Below, piece by piece: positions 17,531 to 25,526 of a stretch of DNA of 64,000 nucleotides. The notes under the pieces are model-generated. The model was not told where the DNA came from. It saw only the letters and a program-made list of their open reading frames with translations, and did no database searches. A program made the translations under genes and the position numbers. Within the stretch, counting starts at the first letter, position 1; each line of letters starts with the position of its first letter. The DNA comes from Streptomyces jeddahensis (GTDB lineage Bacteria; Actinomycetota; Actinomycetes; Streptomycetales; Streptomycetaceae). The stretch covers positions 25,767 through 89,766 of the forward strand of contig NZ_LOHS01000101.1 in assembly GCF_001642995.1 (NCBI RefSeq), read 5' to 3'.

Positions 17531-18244
17531 GTGGTGGACGACGCCGGATACGGCGCAGCAAGCGACCAGGACCTCCTGGCTCGCCACGTCGCGGGGGACA
17601 AGGACGCGTTCGGCGAGCTCGTACGGCGCCACCGCGACCGCCTGTGGGCGGTGGCGCTGCGCACGCTCGGGGACCGGGAGGAGGCCGCCGACGCGGTCCA
17701 GGACGCGCTGGTCTCCGCCTACCGGTCCGCTCACACCTTCCGCGGACAGTCCGCTGTCACGACGTGGCTGCACCGGATCACGGTGAACGCCTGCCTGGAC
17801 CGGGCACGCAAGGCCGCCTCCCGTAAGACCTCTCCGGTCAACGAAACGGAACGGCTGGAGCAGCTCCTCGAGCCGCACGAATCAGCGGCCGCGCCCGCCG
17901 AGCGCAACGACCTCCATCGCCAGCTTCTCGAGGCGCTGCACACCCTGCCCGCGGATCAGCGGGCAGCGCTGGTCCTCGTGGATATGCAGGGCTATCCGGT
18001 CGCCGAGGCCGCCCGGATTCTCGATGTCCCCACCGGAACGGTGAAGAGCCGCTGTGCACGCGGCAGAGCCAGACTGCTCCCGCTGCTCACGCATCTGCGG
18101 GCAGGAGCCGAGAGCAGCGGCGGCAGCGGGAGTCAGAGCAAGAAGCCGGGGACGGGAAGGAACCGGACGCAGGAGACATCCGTCCCACCAGCAGCAGAGC
18201 CGAAAGACCCCGATGCAGTGAAGGGCGGAGGTGGGCACGCGTGA
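17531..18244 (+). CDS. sigM: ECF RNA polymerase sigma factor SigM
   Basis: A 237-residue ECF sigma factor. Region 2 spans about residues 12-95 (FGELVRRHRDRLWAVALRTL, then EAADAVQDALVSAYRS and TTWLHRITVNACLDRAR); region 4 spans about 130-185 (LPADQRAALVLVDMQGYPVAEAA, VPTGTVKSRCARGRARL). About 50 extra residues form a Ser/Gly/Lys-rich tail. GTG start at 17531 with a GGAGGGG run upstream. The stop overlaps the anti-sigma start (GTGA), so translation is coupled. The order murJ-pseudokinase-sigM-anti-sigma-trxB-trxA equals the sigM locus of Mycobacterium. Confidence 0.93.
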   Translation: MVDDAGYGAASDQDLLARHVAGDKDAFGELVRRHRDRLWAVALRTLGDREEAADAVQDALVSAYRSAHTFRGQSAVTTWLHRITVNACLDRARKAASRKTSPVNETERLEQLLEPHESAAAPAERNDLHRQLLEALHTLPADQRAALVLVDMQGYPVAEAARILDVPTGTVKSRCARGRARLLPLLTHLRAGAESSGGSGSQSKKPGTGRNRTQETSVPPAAEPKDPDAVKGGGGHA

Positions 18245-19170
18245 GTTCCACGACCGGTACGGCCGGGCATCCGGACGTCACCGAGATCTCCGACCTGGCC
18301 GAGGGTCTTCTCCCTCCGGCCCGCACTGGTGAGGTGCGGCGGCACCTGGAGGGCTGCACGCTCTGCGCCGATGTGTACGACTCCCTCGAGGACATCCGGG
18401 GCCTGCTCGGCACCCTGCCAGGCCCGCCGCAGATGCCCGCCGATGTCGCCGGACGTATCGACGCTGCGCTGGCCGCAGAAGCCCTGCTCGATGCCACGGC
18501 ACGCGCGACGACAGAGACCGTCGTCCATGTTTCACGTGAAACATCGCGCACCCGCGAAACATCGCGCGCTGCCGAATCTGACACTCCAGTGGACCGGCCG
18601 GCAGGACGTCCCCATGGGTCCTCCGGACCTGGGCGTCAGAGCCAGGGGCGCCCGCGCCGCCGCAGGACTCTGGTGCTCGGTGCCGTCTTCACGGCGGCCG
18701 CAATAGGACTGGGCACCCTGCTGCTGCAGTCGCTCAACGGCACCCCGCCGGATGGGCCCCCGCAGGCGACGGAGGAACGCGCCGCCAGCGAGCACACCTT
18801 CTCTGCAGGGACGCTGGAGGAACAGGTAGCGGATCTCCTCGGCAAAGGCTCACCCCCAGAACCAAGCGCTGGCAACTCACCGCCCTCCTTCAACGCCGAA
18901 ACCAGCCCAGGCGGCCCGCGGTCGAACGAGCCCATGCTGAAGAACTCGGTCCCGGTACCCCCCTGCATCCGTGCAGGGATCGGACGCAGCGACGAGGCCC
19001 TCGGCGCCGAAGAGGGCATGTACGAGGGCAAGGACTCCTACCTCGTCGTGCTGCCGCATGAGTCCGATCCCGCGAAGGTCTCGGCCTATGTGGTCGATGC
19101 TTCCTGCGAGGAGAAGGCGCCGGACTCCGAGGGCAAGGTGCTGCTCACCCGCTCGTACGCCCGCCCCTGA
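18241..19170 (+). CDS. Zinc-finger-type anti-sigma factor for SigM
   Basis: A 309-residue membrane anti-sigma factor. Near residues 33-42 it carries HLEGCTLC, the H-x3-C-x2-C signature of ZAS domains, which bind zinc and often sense thiol oxidation. A single membrane helix lies at about 142-160 (LVLGAVFTAAAIGLGTLLL) and an extracytoplasmic region with two cysteines follows. The GTG at 18241 overlaps the sigM stop by four bases. A perfect parS lies inside the reading frame (18529-18542), read as VSRET in the linker before the helix. The pair sits just upstream of trxBA, which fits a redox link. Confidence 0.88.
   Translation: MSSTTGTAGHPDVTEISDLAEGLLPPARTGEVRRHLEGCTLCADVYDSLEDIRGLLGTLPGPPQMPADVAGRIDAALAAEALLDATARATTETVVHVSRETSRTRETSRAAESDTPVDRPAGRPHGSSGPGRQSQGRPRRRRTLVLGAVFTAAAIGLGTLLLQSLNGTPPDGPPQATEERAASEHTFSAGTLEEQVADLLGKGSPPEPSAGNSPPSFNAETSPGGPRSNEPMLKNSVPVPPCIRAGIGRSDEALGAEEGMYEGKDSYLVVLPHESDPAKVSAYVVDASCEEKAPDSEGKVLLTRSYARP
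18529..18542. other. parS site inside the anti-sigma gene
   Basis: Exact GTTTCACGTGAAAC within coding sequence, read in frame as Val-Ser-Arg-Glu-Thr. It falls in a low-complexity linker, where such an insertion is tolerated. Confidence 0.92.
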
Positions 19171-19235
19171 CCGCCTCCCGCGGAACGCCGGGCCCGTCGT
19201 GCCCCCTGGGCACCTCCGTGTGCCCGGACACGTGG

Positions 19236-19261
19236 GGAATGCGCGCCCCGTAGGATCCGTT
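19236..19261 (+). promoter_or_regulatory. Sigma-R promoter of trxBA
   Basis: GGAAT (19236-19240, preceded by another G), exactly 18 bases, then GTT (19259-19261): the sigma-R / SigH thiol-stress promoter consensus. It lies 82 bp upstream of the trxB start codon. In S. coelicolor trxBA is a classical sigma-R target. Confidence 0.88.
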
Positions 19262-19343
19262 GGGTGGGGTGAGAGCCCGGAAACGGGCTCCACCGGCAGT
19301 ACCGGCAGTAGTGAAGCAGTCCCCAGAGACGAGGAATCAAGCC

Positions 19344-20303
19344 GTGAGCGACGTCCGTAACGTGATCATCATCGGCTCCGGGCCCGCCGGCTACACGGCG
19401 GCGCTCTACACCGCGCGCGCGTCGCTGAAGCCGCTGGTGTTCGAGGGTGCCGTCACCGCGGGTGGCGCACTGATGAACACCACCGAGGTGGAGAACTTCC
19501 CCGGCTTCCAGGACGGCATCATGGGCCCCGAGCTCATGGACAACATGCGCGCCCAGGCCGAGCGCTTCGGTGCCGAGCTCGTTCCGGACGATGTCGTCGC
19601 GGTGGACCTCAGCGGTGACATCAAGACCGTCACGGACACGTCGGGCACCGTGCACCAGGCCAAGGCCGTCATCGTCGCCACCGGCTCCCAGCACCGCAAG
19701 CTCGGCCTGCCGAACGAGGATGCCCTCTCGGGACGTGGCGTCTCCTGGTGCGCCACCTGTGACGGCTTCTTCTTCAAGGATCAGGACATCGCCGTGATCG
19801 GCGGCGGCGACACCGCGATGGAGGAGGCCACCTTCCTCTCCCGCTTCGCCAAGTCGGTGACGATCGTCCACCGCCGCGACAGCCTCCGGGCCTCGAAGGC
19901 GATGCAGGAGCGTGCCTTCGCCGACCCGAAGATCAAGTTCGTCTGGGACAGCGAGGTGGCCGAGATCCACGGCGACCAGAAGCTCTCGGGGCTGACGCTG
20001 CGCAACGTCAAGACCGGCGAGACCTCCGAGCTGCCTGTGACGGGTCTGTTCATCGCGATCGGCCACGACCCGCGCACCGAGCTCTTCAAGGGTCAGCTCG
20101 ACCTCGACGACGAGGGCTACCTGAAGGTCGACGCGCCCTCGACCCGGACGAACATCACCGGTGTCTTCGCCAGCGGCGACGTCGTCGACCACACCTACCG
20201 ACAGGCGATCACCGCCGCCGGTACTGGATGCTCCGCGGCCCTCGATGCCGAGCGCTACCTCGCTGCTCTCTCGGACAGCGAGACCGCTGCTGCCACCGTC
20301 TGA
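19344..20303 (+). CDS. trxB: Thioredoxin reductase
   Basis: A 319-residue low-molecular-weight flavoprotein that moves electrons from NADPH through FAD to thioredoxin. The FAD motif GSGPAGYTAALY is near residues 11-22, the redox pair C-A-T-C at Cys136/Cys139, the NADPH motif GGGDTAMEEA near 153-162, and the second FAD motif TGVFASGDVVD near the C-terminus. The GTG at 19344 has GAGGAA upstream; a longer frame lacks family sequence. trxA starts 39 bp downstream, so the two form an operon under the sigma-R promoter. Confidence 0.97.
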   Translation: MSDVRNVIIIGSGPAGYTAALYTARASLKPLVFEGAVTAGGALMNTTEVENFPGFQDGIMGPELMDNMRAQAERFGAELVPDDVVAVDLSGDIKTVTDTSGTVHQAKAVIVATGSQHRKLGLPNEDALSGRGVSWCATCDGFFFKDQDIAVIGGGDTAMEEATFLSRFAKSVTIVHRRDSLRASKAMQERAFADPKIKFVWDSEVAEIHGDQKLSGLTLRNVKTGETSELPVTGLFIAIGHDPRTELFKGQLDLDDEGYLKVDAPSTRTNITGVFASGDVVDHTYRQAITAAGTGCSAALDAERYLAALSDSETAAATV

Positions 20304-20342
20304 CCATCACCCGCCCCACGCACAACGATTAAGGAGCCCGCC

Positions 20343-20675
20343 GTGGCCGGCACTCTGAAGAATGTGACCGACGATTCCTTCGAGCAGGACGTCCTCAAGA
20401 GCGACAAGCCCGTTCTGGTGGACTTCTGGGCCGCCTGGTGCGGTCCCTGCCGCCAGATCGCGCCGTCCCTCGAGGCGATCGCGGCTGAGTACGGCGACAA
20501 GATCGAGGTCGTGAAGCTCAACATCGACGAGAACCCCAACACCGCCGCGAAGTACGGTGTGATGTCCATCCCGACCCTGAACGTCTACCAGGGCGGCGAG
20601 GTGGCGAAGACCATCGTCGGTGCGAAGCCGAAGGCCGCGATCGTGCGCGACCTCGAGGACTTCATCGCCGAGTAA
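20343..20675 (+). CDS. trxA: Thioredoxin
   Basis: A 110-residue classical thioredoxin with the W-C-G-P-C active site at Cys33/Cys36, the buried Asp in VLVDFWAAWCG and the cis-Pro loop VMSIPTL. The GTG start has AGGAG six bases upstream. It is the last gene of the trxBA operon; a parS site and then a strong terminator follow within 60 bp. Confidence 0.97.
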   Translation: MAGTLKNVTDDSFEQDVLKSDKPVLVDFWAAWCGPCRQIAPSLEAIAAEYGDKIEVVKLNIDENPNTAAKYGVMSIPTLNVYQGGEVAKTIVGAKPKAAIVRDLEDFIAE

Positions 20676-20686
20676 ACGGCGGCGCT

Positions 20687-20700
20687 GTTTCACGTGAAAC
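20687..20700. other. parS site after trxA
   Basis: Exact GTTTCACGTGAAAC, 11 bp after the trxA stop and directly touching the terminator stem at 20701. It is another case of parS placed at the convergent end of two genes. Confidence 0.93.
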
Positions 20701-20736
20701 ACGAATGGGCCAGCCCGGTGGGGCTGGCCCATTCGT
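20701..20736. terminator. Bidirectional terminator between trxA and the GNAT gene
   Basis: Perfect 16-bp stem ACGAATGGGCCAGCCC (20701-20716) / GGGCTGGCCCATTCGT (20721-20736) with a four-base loop, between convergent genes. Confidence 0.85.
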
Positions 20737-20778
20737 ATTCGTGGTCTGAGACCGCACAGCCGCTTCTCTCTGGTGGCC

Positions 20779-21396
20779 TCACAGCGGCCGCAGCGCCGGC
20801 TCCTTCTGCACGGCTCCGAGCAGCCGGTCCAGAGCCATCTCGACGTCTTCCTTCCACGACAGCGTCGTACGCAGCTCAAGCCTCAGTCGTGGATACGTGG
20901 GATGCGGCCGCACCGTCTTGAAACCGACCGCGAGCAGATGGTCCGCCGGCAGCACACAGGCGGGTTCCTTCCACTGTGCGTGGCCGAATGCCTCGATCGC
21001 CTTGAACCCGCGGCGGAGCAGATCCTTGGCCACCGTCTGAACCATCACGCGGCCGAGACCCTGGTCCTGATATCCGGGGATGATGAAGGCGGTCATCAAC
21101 TGGACGGCGTCCGGTGAGACGGGGCTTGTGGGGAACGCCATGGATCGGGGCACATAGGCAGGCGGCGCGTACAGGACGAAGCCCACAGGAACGTCATCGA
21201 CGTAGACGACTCGTCCGCAGGAGCCCCACTCCAGGAGGACGGCGGAGATCCAGGCTTCCTTCTCCAGCTCTTGCGTACCTGCCTTCAGCGCGGCTTGACC
21301 ACTGACCGGATCCAGCTCCCAGAAGACGCACGAGCGGCAGCGCTTGGGGAGATCCGGAAGGTTGTCCAGCGTGAGCGGTACGAGCCGACGCCCCAT
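20779..21396 (-). CDS. GNAT-family N-acetyltransferase
   Basis: A 205-residue protein with a GNAT core: VVYVDDVPVGFVLYAP (beta 2-3), LMTAFIIPGYQDQGLGRVMVQTVAKDLL (acetyl-CoA binding, Q-x-x-G-x-G form) and a C-terminal beta-rich region. The ATG at 21396 follows AGGAA. A gene of this type is conserved next to parB in Streptomyces (SCO3888 in S. coelicolor, as I recall). The acetyl acceptor is unknown. Confidence 0.85.
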   Translation of the reverse strand: MGRRLVPLTLDNLPDLPKRCRSCVFWELDPVSGQAALKAGTQELEKEAWISAVLLEWGSCGRVVYVDDVPVGFVLYAPPAYVPRSMAFPTSPVSPDAVQLMTAFIIPGYQDQGLGRVMVQTVAKDLLRRGFKAIEAFGHAQWKEPACVLPADHLLAVGFKTVRPHPTYPRLRLELRTTLSWKEDVEMALDRLLGAVQKEPALRPL

Positions 21397-21542
21397 GAAG
21401 GCAGTTCCTCACTTCCTCCGCCCGCCGCATCACGGGCGGCTGTCAGAGCGCTCCGTTCCCTGAGCAGACTGCCGACGAACCCGCCGACCGCCCCCAGCCC
21501 GAGGCCTGTCGTCACCAGCCCGGTGCGGCTCACCGATCGCAT
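21285..21542 (-). CDS. Possible small membrane protein overlapping the GNAT gene
   Basis: An 85-codon frame begins at an ATG (21542) with GGGGAGG nine bases upstream and encodes one likely membrane helix (GLVTTGLGLGAVGGFVGSLL) followed by a charged segment. Its last 112 bp overlap the 5' end of the GNAT gene in another frame. I know of no family. It is listed because the ribosome binding site and hydrophobic helix are good for chance sequence; it may still be non-coding. Confidence 0.3.
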   Translation of the reverse strand: MRSVSRTGLVTTGLGLGAVGGFVGSLLRERSALTAARDAAGGGSEELPSWGVGSYRSRWTTFRISPSAAARASSGSWIRSVVKPR

Positions 21543-21738
21543 GGCCCCCGCCTCCCCATAAGGTGCCGCCAGATGGATACGCCAAACCCGTTCGCATCGT
21601 ATCCGTGCAGCGATTGCATCGATACCGACTGAAAGCAAAGAGCAGGCCGTGTTCCGGTACAGACCGGACATGGCCCGCTCTTTCTCTGCGGCAGGTCGTT
21701 TACGCCTCTCGACAGCGCTCAGTCTTCGCCGGGAGCGC

Positions 21739-22839
21739 TCAGCCTTCCGTCTCCTCGGTAGCGTCCTCCGTGGCGCCGTTCTGCAGAACCGGTCCCTCGC
21801 CCGGGGCGAGTGTTCCAAGAATGCGCTCCAGGTCTTCCATAGAGGCGAACTCGACGACGATCTTGCCTTTCTTCTGACCCAGATCCACCTTCACCCGCGT
21901 CTCGAAGCGGTCCGAGAGACGAGTGGCGAGGTCGGTCAGTGCAGGGGAGACACGGCTCCCGGCCCGTGGCCCCTTGGACCTCGTGGCGCTCTTGGGCCGC
22001 GAACCCATCAGGGTCACGATCTCCTCGACTGCCCGCACCGACAGTCCTTCGGCCACGATCCGGTGCGCCAGCCTGTCCTGCTCCTCCGAGTCCTCGACGG
22101 ACAGCAGTGCACGCGCGTGTCCCGCGGAGAGCACGCCGGCGGCGACCCTGCGCTGCACGGCCGGCGAGAGCTTCAGCAGACGGAGAGTGTTGGAAACCTG
22201 CGGACGGGACCGGCCGATCCTGTCTGCCAGCTGATCATGCGTGCAGTTGAAGTCCTTGAGCAGCTGGTCGTAGGCAGCCGCCTCCTCCAACGGATTCAGC
22301 TGAGCGCGGTGTAGGTTCTCCAGGAGCGCGTCGAGGAGAAGCTTCTCGTCCTCCGTAGCCCGCACAATCGCCGGGATGGCGTCCAGACCGGCCTCACGGC
22401 AAGCACGCCAGCGGCGCTCGCCCATGATGAGTTCGTAGCGGGAGGGCGCCAGCTGCCTTACGACGACAGGCTGGAGAAGCCCGACCTCCTTGATCGAGGT
22501 GACGAGCTCAGCCAGGGCGTCCTCGTCAAAGACCTCGCGCGGCTGCCGGGGGTTGGGCGTGATGGCGTCGAGGGGCAGTTCGGCGAAGTGAGCTCCGGCC
22601 GGGCTCTGCGGAGATTCCACCGCAGCATGCGACGGCTCCGCCGTTTCATGTGAAACAGAGCCCTGAGACAGCGTGGCCACCTTCGCGGCCGCCACTCCCC
22701 GTTCCGCGGTCAGGACAGGCACGCTGGGGGATGCGGCCGGTGCTCCATTTGCTGCCGGGGGCATCGGCTTCTCGCCTGTCGGGGCCGCTGGGATCAGGGC
22801 GCCGAGGCCACGCCCCAGACCCCTTCGTCGCTCACTCAC
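21739..22839 (-). CDS. parB: Chromosome partitioning protein ParB (CTPase)
   Basis: A 366-residue ParB. Start ATG at 22839 (MSERRRGLGRGLGALIP, the usual ParA-contacting N-terminus). A 50-residue Ala/Pro linker precedes the N-terminal CTP-binding domain with NPRQPRE and GERRWRA, then the HTH (TQ-like segment DQLADRIGRSRPQVSNTLRLL) that reads parS, and a C-terminal dimerisation domain. ParB loads at parS and slides as a CTP clamp, building the origin complex that ParA segregates into spores. Its start overlaps the parA stop by four bases. A one-mismatch parS lies in the gene and is read as VSHET. Confidence 0.97.
   Translation of the reverse strand: MSERRRGLGRGLGALIPAAPTGEKPMPPAANGAPAASPSVPVLTAERGVAAAKVATLSQGSVSHETAEPSHAAVESPQSPAGAHFAELPLDAITPNPRQPREVFDEDALAELVTSIKEVGLLQPVVVRQLAPSRYELIMGERRWRACREAGLDAIPAIVRATEDEKLLLDALLENLHRAQLNPLEEAAAYDQLLKDFNCTHDQLADRIGRSRPQVSNTLRLLKLSPAVQRRVAAGVLSAGHARALLSVEDSEEQDRLAHRIVAEGLSVRAVEEIVTLMGSRPKSATRSKGPRAGSRVSPALTDLATRLSDRFETRVKVDLGQKKGKIVVEFASMEDLERILGTLAPGEGPVLQNGATEDATEETEG
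22643..22656. other. Degenerate parS inside parB
   Basis: GTTTCATGTGAAAC, one base off consensus at the centre, in the parB linker (Val-Ser-His-Glu-Thr). Binding by ParB would probably be weakened; whether it is used is unknown. Confidence 0.55.
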
Positions 22840-23912
22840 TGGATCCCCTCCGCCATATTCTGCTGATCATTCTGAGCGCCCAGGTGGGCGTGCTGTGCGT
22901 CGTAGTGGATGCCCACCCCGCGCAGCGCGATCTCCCGCGCCGCCTCCAGGTACGAGAGAGCACCGCTCGACCCTGGATCGTATGTCAGCACTGTCTGCCC
23001 GTAGCTCGGTGCCTCGGAGATACGCACGGAGCGCGGGATGCTCGTGCGGAGAACCTCGTCCCCGAAGTGGTTGCGGACCTCTTCCGCCACCTGAGACGCC
23101 AGCCGCGTCCGGCCGTCGTACATGGTGAGGAGGATCGTCGAAACATGCAGGGCAGGGTTGAGGTGTCCGCGCACCAGGTCAACGTTGCGCAGAAGCTGCC
23201 CCAGCCCCTCCAGCGCGTAGTACTCGCACTGGATCGGGATCAGCACCTCGGCACCGGCCACGAGCGCATTGACCGTCAGCAGCCCCAGTGAGGGCGGGCA
23301 GTCGATGAGGATGTAATCCAGCGGCTGCTCATACGCCTGGATGGCTCTCTGCAGACGGCTCTCCCGCGCCACCAGTGACACAAGCTCGATCTCCGCACCG
23401 GCGAGATCGATCGTGGCGGGTGCGCAGAAGAGGCCCTCGACGTCGGGCACCGGCTGGACGACTTCGGAGAGCGGCTTGCTCTCGACCAACACGTCGTAGA
23501 TGGAAGGGACTTCGGCGTGATGATCGATACCGAGAGCTGTCGATGCGTTGCCCTGGGGGTCGAGATCGATGACCAGGACGCGTCCGCCATGCAGAGCGAG
23601 CGAGGCGGCAAGGTTGACTGTCGTCGTGGTCTTGCCCACCCCACCCTTCTGGTTGGCGACCACCATGACTCGGGTGTCCTCGGGCCGCGGCAGGCCCTCA
23701 CCGGCGCGACCCAGAGCCTCCACCGCTAGTTGGGCAGCACGACCGATCGGGGTGTCGTCCATCGGGGGCGGTGTTTCACGTGAAACATCGTGCCCCGTGG
23801 GGTCGGTACGGGGACCGGGGACCGGATCGGTCATCGGCCCTGCGATGTTGGCGTCGGACCGCAACGATTCACTCTCCTCGACTACAGGCTCGCAATGAAC
23901 AGAGCCTCCCAT
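22836..23912 (-). CDS. parA: Chromosome partitioning ATPase ParA
   Basis: A ParA/Soj-type ATPase with the deviant Walker A NQKGGVGKTTTTVNLAASLA, Walker A' VIDLDPQGNAS and Walker B ILIDCPPSLGLLT. The C-terminus reads NQQNMAEGIQ and overlaps parB. The start is uncertain: ATG at 23912 (358 aa), 23834 (332 aa) or 23762 (308 aa). None has a good Shine-Dalgarno, and the region before the core is unstructured and holds a parS read as VSRET. In Streptomyces ParA forms filaments in aerial hyphae that place ParB complexes before septation. Confidence 0.94.
   Translation of the reverse strand: MGGSVHCEPVVEESESLRSDANIAGPMTDPVPGPRTDPTGHDVSRETPPPMDDTPIGRAAQLAVEALGRAGEGLPRPEDTRVMVVANQKGGVGKTTTTVNLAASLALHGGRVLVIDLDPQGNASTALGIDHHAEVPSIYDVLVESKPLSEVVQPVPDVEGLFCAPATIDLAGAEIELVSLVARESRLQRAIQAYEQPLDYILIDCPPSLGLLTVNALVAGAEVLIPIQCEYYALEGLGQLLRNVDLVRGHLNPALHVSTILLTMYDGRTRLASQVAEEVRNHFGDEVLRTSIPRSVRISEAPSYGQTVLTYDPGSSGALSYLEAAREIALRGVGIHYDAQHAHLGAQNDQQNMAEGIQ
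23773..23786. other. parS site in the parA 5' region
   Basis: Exact GTTTCACGTGAAAC. It is coding (VSRET) if parA starts at 23834 or 23912, and lies 11 bp upstream of the start codon if parA begins at 23762. ParB binding here could affect parAB expression. Confidence 0.92.
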
Positions 23913-24070
23913 GCTTTCGGGGTCGTGAACCAGCGAGGCCCGGTCTTCTGTGGAGGATTCCACCTCTGTGGAAAACTCCGTGCCACCTCCGAGGGACCCG
24001 AGAGGCCGGCGGTCGCGCGGTTCGGCAGCAGCGCGGCCGCGACTGATGATGCCATGCAGCAGTGAGCGAC

Positions 24071-24084
24071 GTTTCACGTGAAAC
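24071..24084. other. parS site between rsmG and parA
   Basis: Exact GTTTCACGTGAAAC in the intergenic stretch 23913-24178, 159 bp upstream of the longest parA start and 285 bp from the parS at 23773. This stretch must also carry the parAB promoters. Confidence 0.92.
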
Positions 24085-24178
24085 ACGATGCCTAGCGGCC
24101 CGGGTCGGGCTCGCACGACACTCCGACTTGCATCGGTTTGGCAGCTTGTGTGGAGTACCGGCCACTCGTCAGGACGGA

Positions 24179-24895
24179 TCAGCGACGGCGTCGAGAGCGA
24201 CCGGTACGGGCAGCCTTGGCCCGCTTGGCGGCGAACCGTACGCCACCCGGACTCTCCCCGACCTCCACGCGCACCACCGTGGAGGGTGGGTCCACCACCC
24301 CGTCCCCTACGTGCAGGACCGAGACATCGACCGCACCGAGTTTGCTCAGGGCCGCCCCTGCACTCTTGATCTCTTCCTCGGCGGTGTCGCCTTTGAGGGC
24401 CAGCATCTCTCCGTACGGACGGAGCAGCGGAACGCCCCAAGCCGCCAGCCGGTCCAGCGGGGCCACGGCCCGTGCCGTGACCACATGGACGGGGGGCAGC
24501 TTGCCGAGGACCTCCTCGGCGCGGCCGCGGACGACCGTCACATGGTCGAGGCCGAGCAGCTCGACGACTTCGGTGAGGAAGTTCGTACGCCGCAGCAGCG
24601 GCTCGAGAAGCGTGATCTTCAGATCCGGCCGCACCAGGGCCAGCGGGATACCAGGGAGCCCTGCGCCGGAACCCACGTCGCAGACCGTCACGCCCTCGGG
24701 TACGACCTCGGACAGAACGGCGCAGTTCAACAGGTGGCGCTCCCACAGCCGCGGGACTTCGCGAGGACCGATGAGACCGCGCTGCACTCCGGCATCGGCC
24801 AGCAACTCCGCGTACCGCACCGCGTCCGCGAAGCGATCACCGAATACCGCCCGGGCCTGCTCCGGCGCCGGGGGGAGCTCCGCTGCCTCCGTCAC
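24179..24895 (-). CDS. rsmG: 16S rRNA (guanine-N7) methyltransferase RsmG
   Basis: A 238-residue methyltransferase (GidB) that makes m7G527 in 16S rRNA; its loss gives low-level streptomycin resistance. The SAM motif DVGSGAGLPGIPLAL is at about residues 83-97 and the LLEPLLRRTNFL and VVRGRAEEV motifs follow. The C-terminus is a basic Arg tail. The GTG at 24895 has GGAAGGA upstream; a GTG at 24919 is less likely. It follows khpB in the leftward rpmH-to-parB gene string, with a 106-bp gap to it. Confidence 0.95.
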   Translation of the reverse strand: MTEAAELPPAPEQARAVFGDRFADAVRYAELLADAGVQRGLIGPREVPRLWERHLLNCAVLSEVVPEGVTVCDVGSGAGLPGIPLALVRPDLKITLLEPLLRRTNFLTEVVELLGLDHVTVVRGRAEEVLGKLPPVHVVTARAVAPLDRLAAWGVPLLRPYGEMLALKGDTAEEEIKSAGAALSKLGAVDVSVLHVGDGVVDPPSTVVRVEVGESPGGVRFAAKRAKAARTGRSRRRR

Positions 24896-25001
24896 GGGGA
24901 CCGTCCTTCCGTACCGCACTACCGCAATGGGTGCTGACTATCAGGCTGACAAAGACCGGCCCCGCCTGCGAACAGACGGGGCCGGGACAACAAGGTGCCG
25001 A

Positions 25002-25514
25002 TCAGGCAGGGAGCACGACGACGTAGCGCTGAGGCTCCTCGCCCTCCGACTCGCTGCGCAGGCCGGCGGCCTTCACCGCGTCGTGGACGACTTTGCGCTC
25101 GAAGGGCGTCATCGGCTTGAGCTTCACCGCTTCGCCGGTGTTCTTCACCTCGGCAGCGGCCTTGGCGCCCAGCTCGGAGAGCTCCTCGCGCTTCCTGGCC
25201 CGGTAGCCGGCGATGTCCAGCATCAGCCGGCTGCGGTCGCCGGTCTCGCGGTGCACCGCGAGGCGGGTCAGCTCCTGCAGAGCCTCGAGCACCTCGCCGT
25301 CGCGGCCGACCAGCTTCTGCAGGTCACGGCTGCCCGTATCGCTGATGATCGAGACAGCGGCCCGGTCGGCTTCGACGTCCATGTCGATGTCACCGTCGAG
25401 GTCGGCGATGTCCAGCAGACCCTCGAGGTAGTCCGCCGCGATCTCACCCTCCTGCTCAAGGCGGGTCAGGGTGTCGCCACCCTCAGGAGCGGCGGAGGTG
25501 GTGCCTTCCGTCAC
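25002..25514 (-). CDS. KH/R3H-domain RNA-binding protein (Jag/KhpB-like)
   Basis: A 170-residue protein with an acidic N-terminus, a KH-like domain (about 45-110; LVGRDGEVLEALQELTRLAV) and a C-terminal R3H domain (PMTPFERKVVHDAV...QRYVVV). It lacks the N-terminal Jag domain of Bacillus and Streptococcus members, which is usual in Actinobacteria. GTG start at 25514 with AGGAG upstream; 12 bp separate it from the yidC stop. Conserved next to yidC; believed to bind small or structured RNAs affecting growth and division. Confidence 0.9.
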   Translation of the reverse strand: MTEGTTSAAPEGGDTLTRLEQEGEIAADYLEGLLDIADLDGDIDMDVEADRAAVSIISDTGSRDLQKLVGRDGEVLEALQELTRLAVHRETGDRSRLMLDIAGYRARKREELSELGAKAAAEVKNTGEAVKLKPMTPFERKVVHDAVKAAGLRSESEGEEPQRYVVVLPA

Positions 25515-25526
25515 GGGATGGACTCC

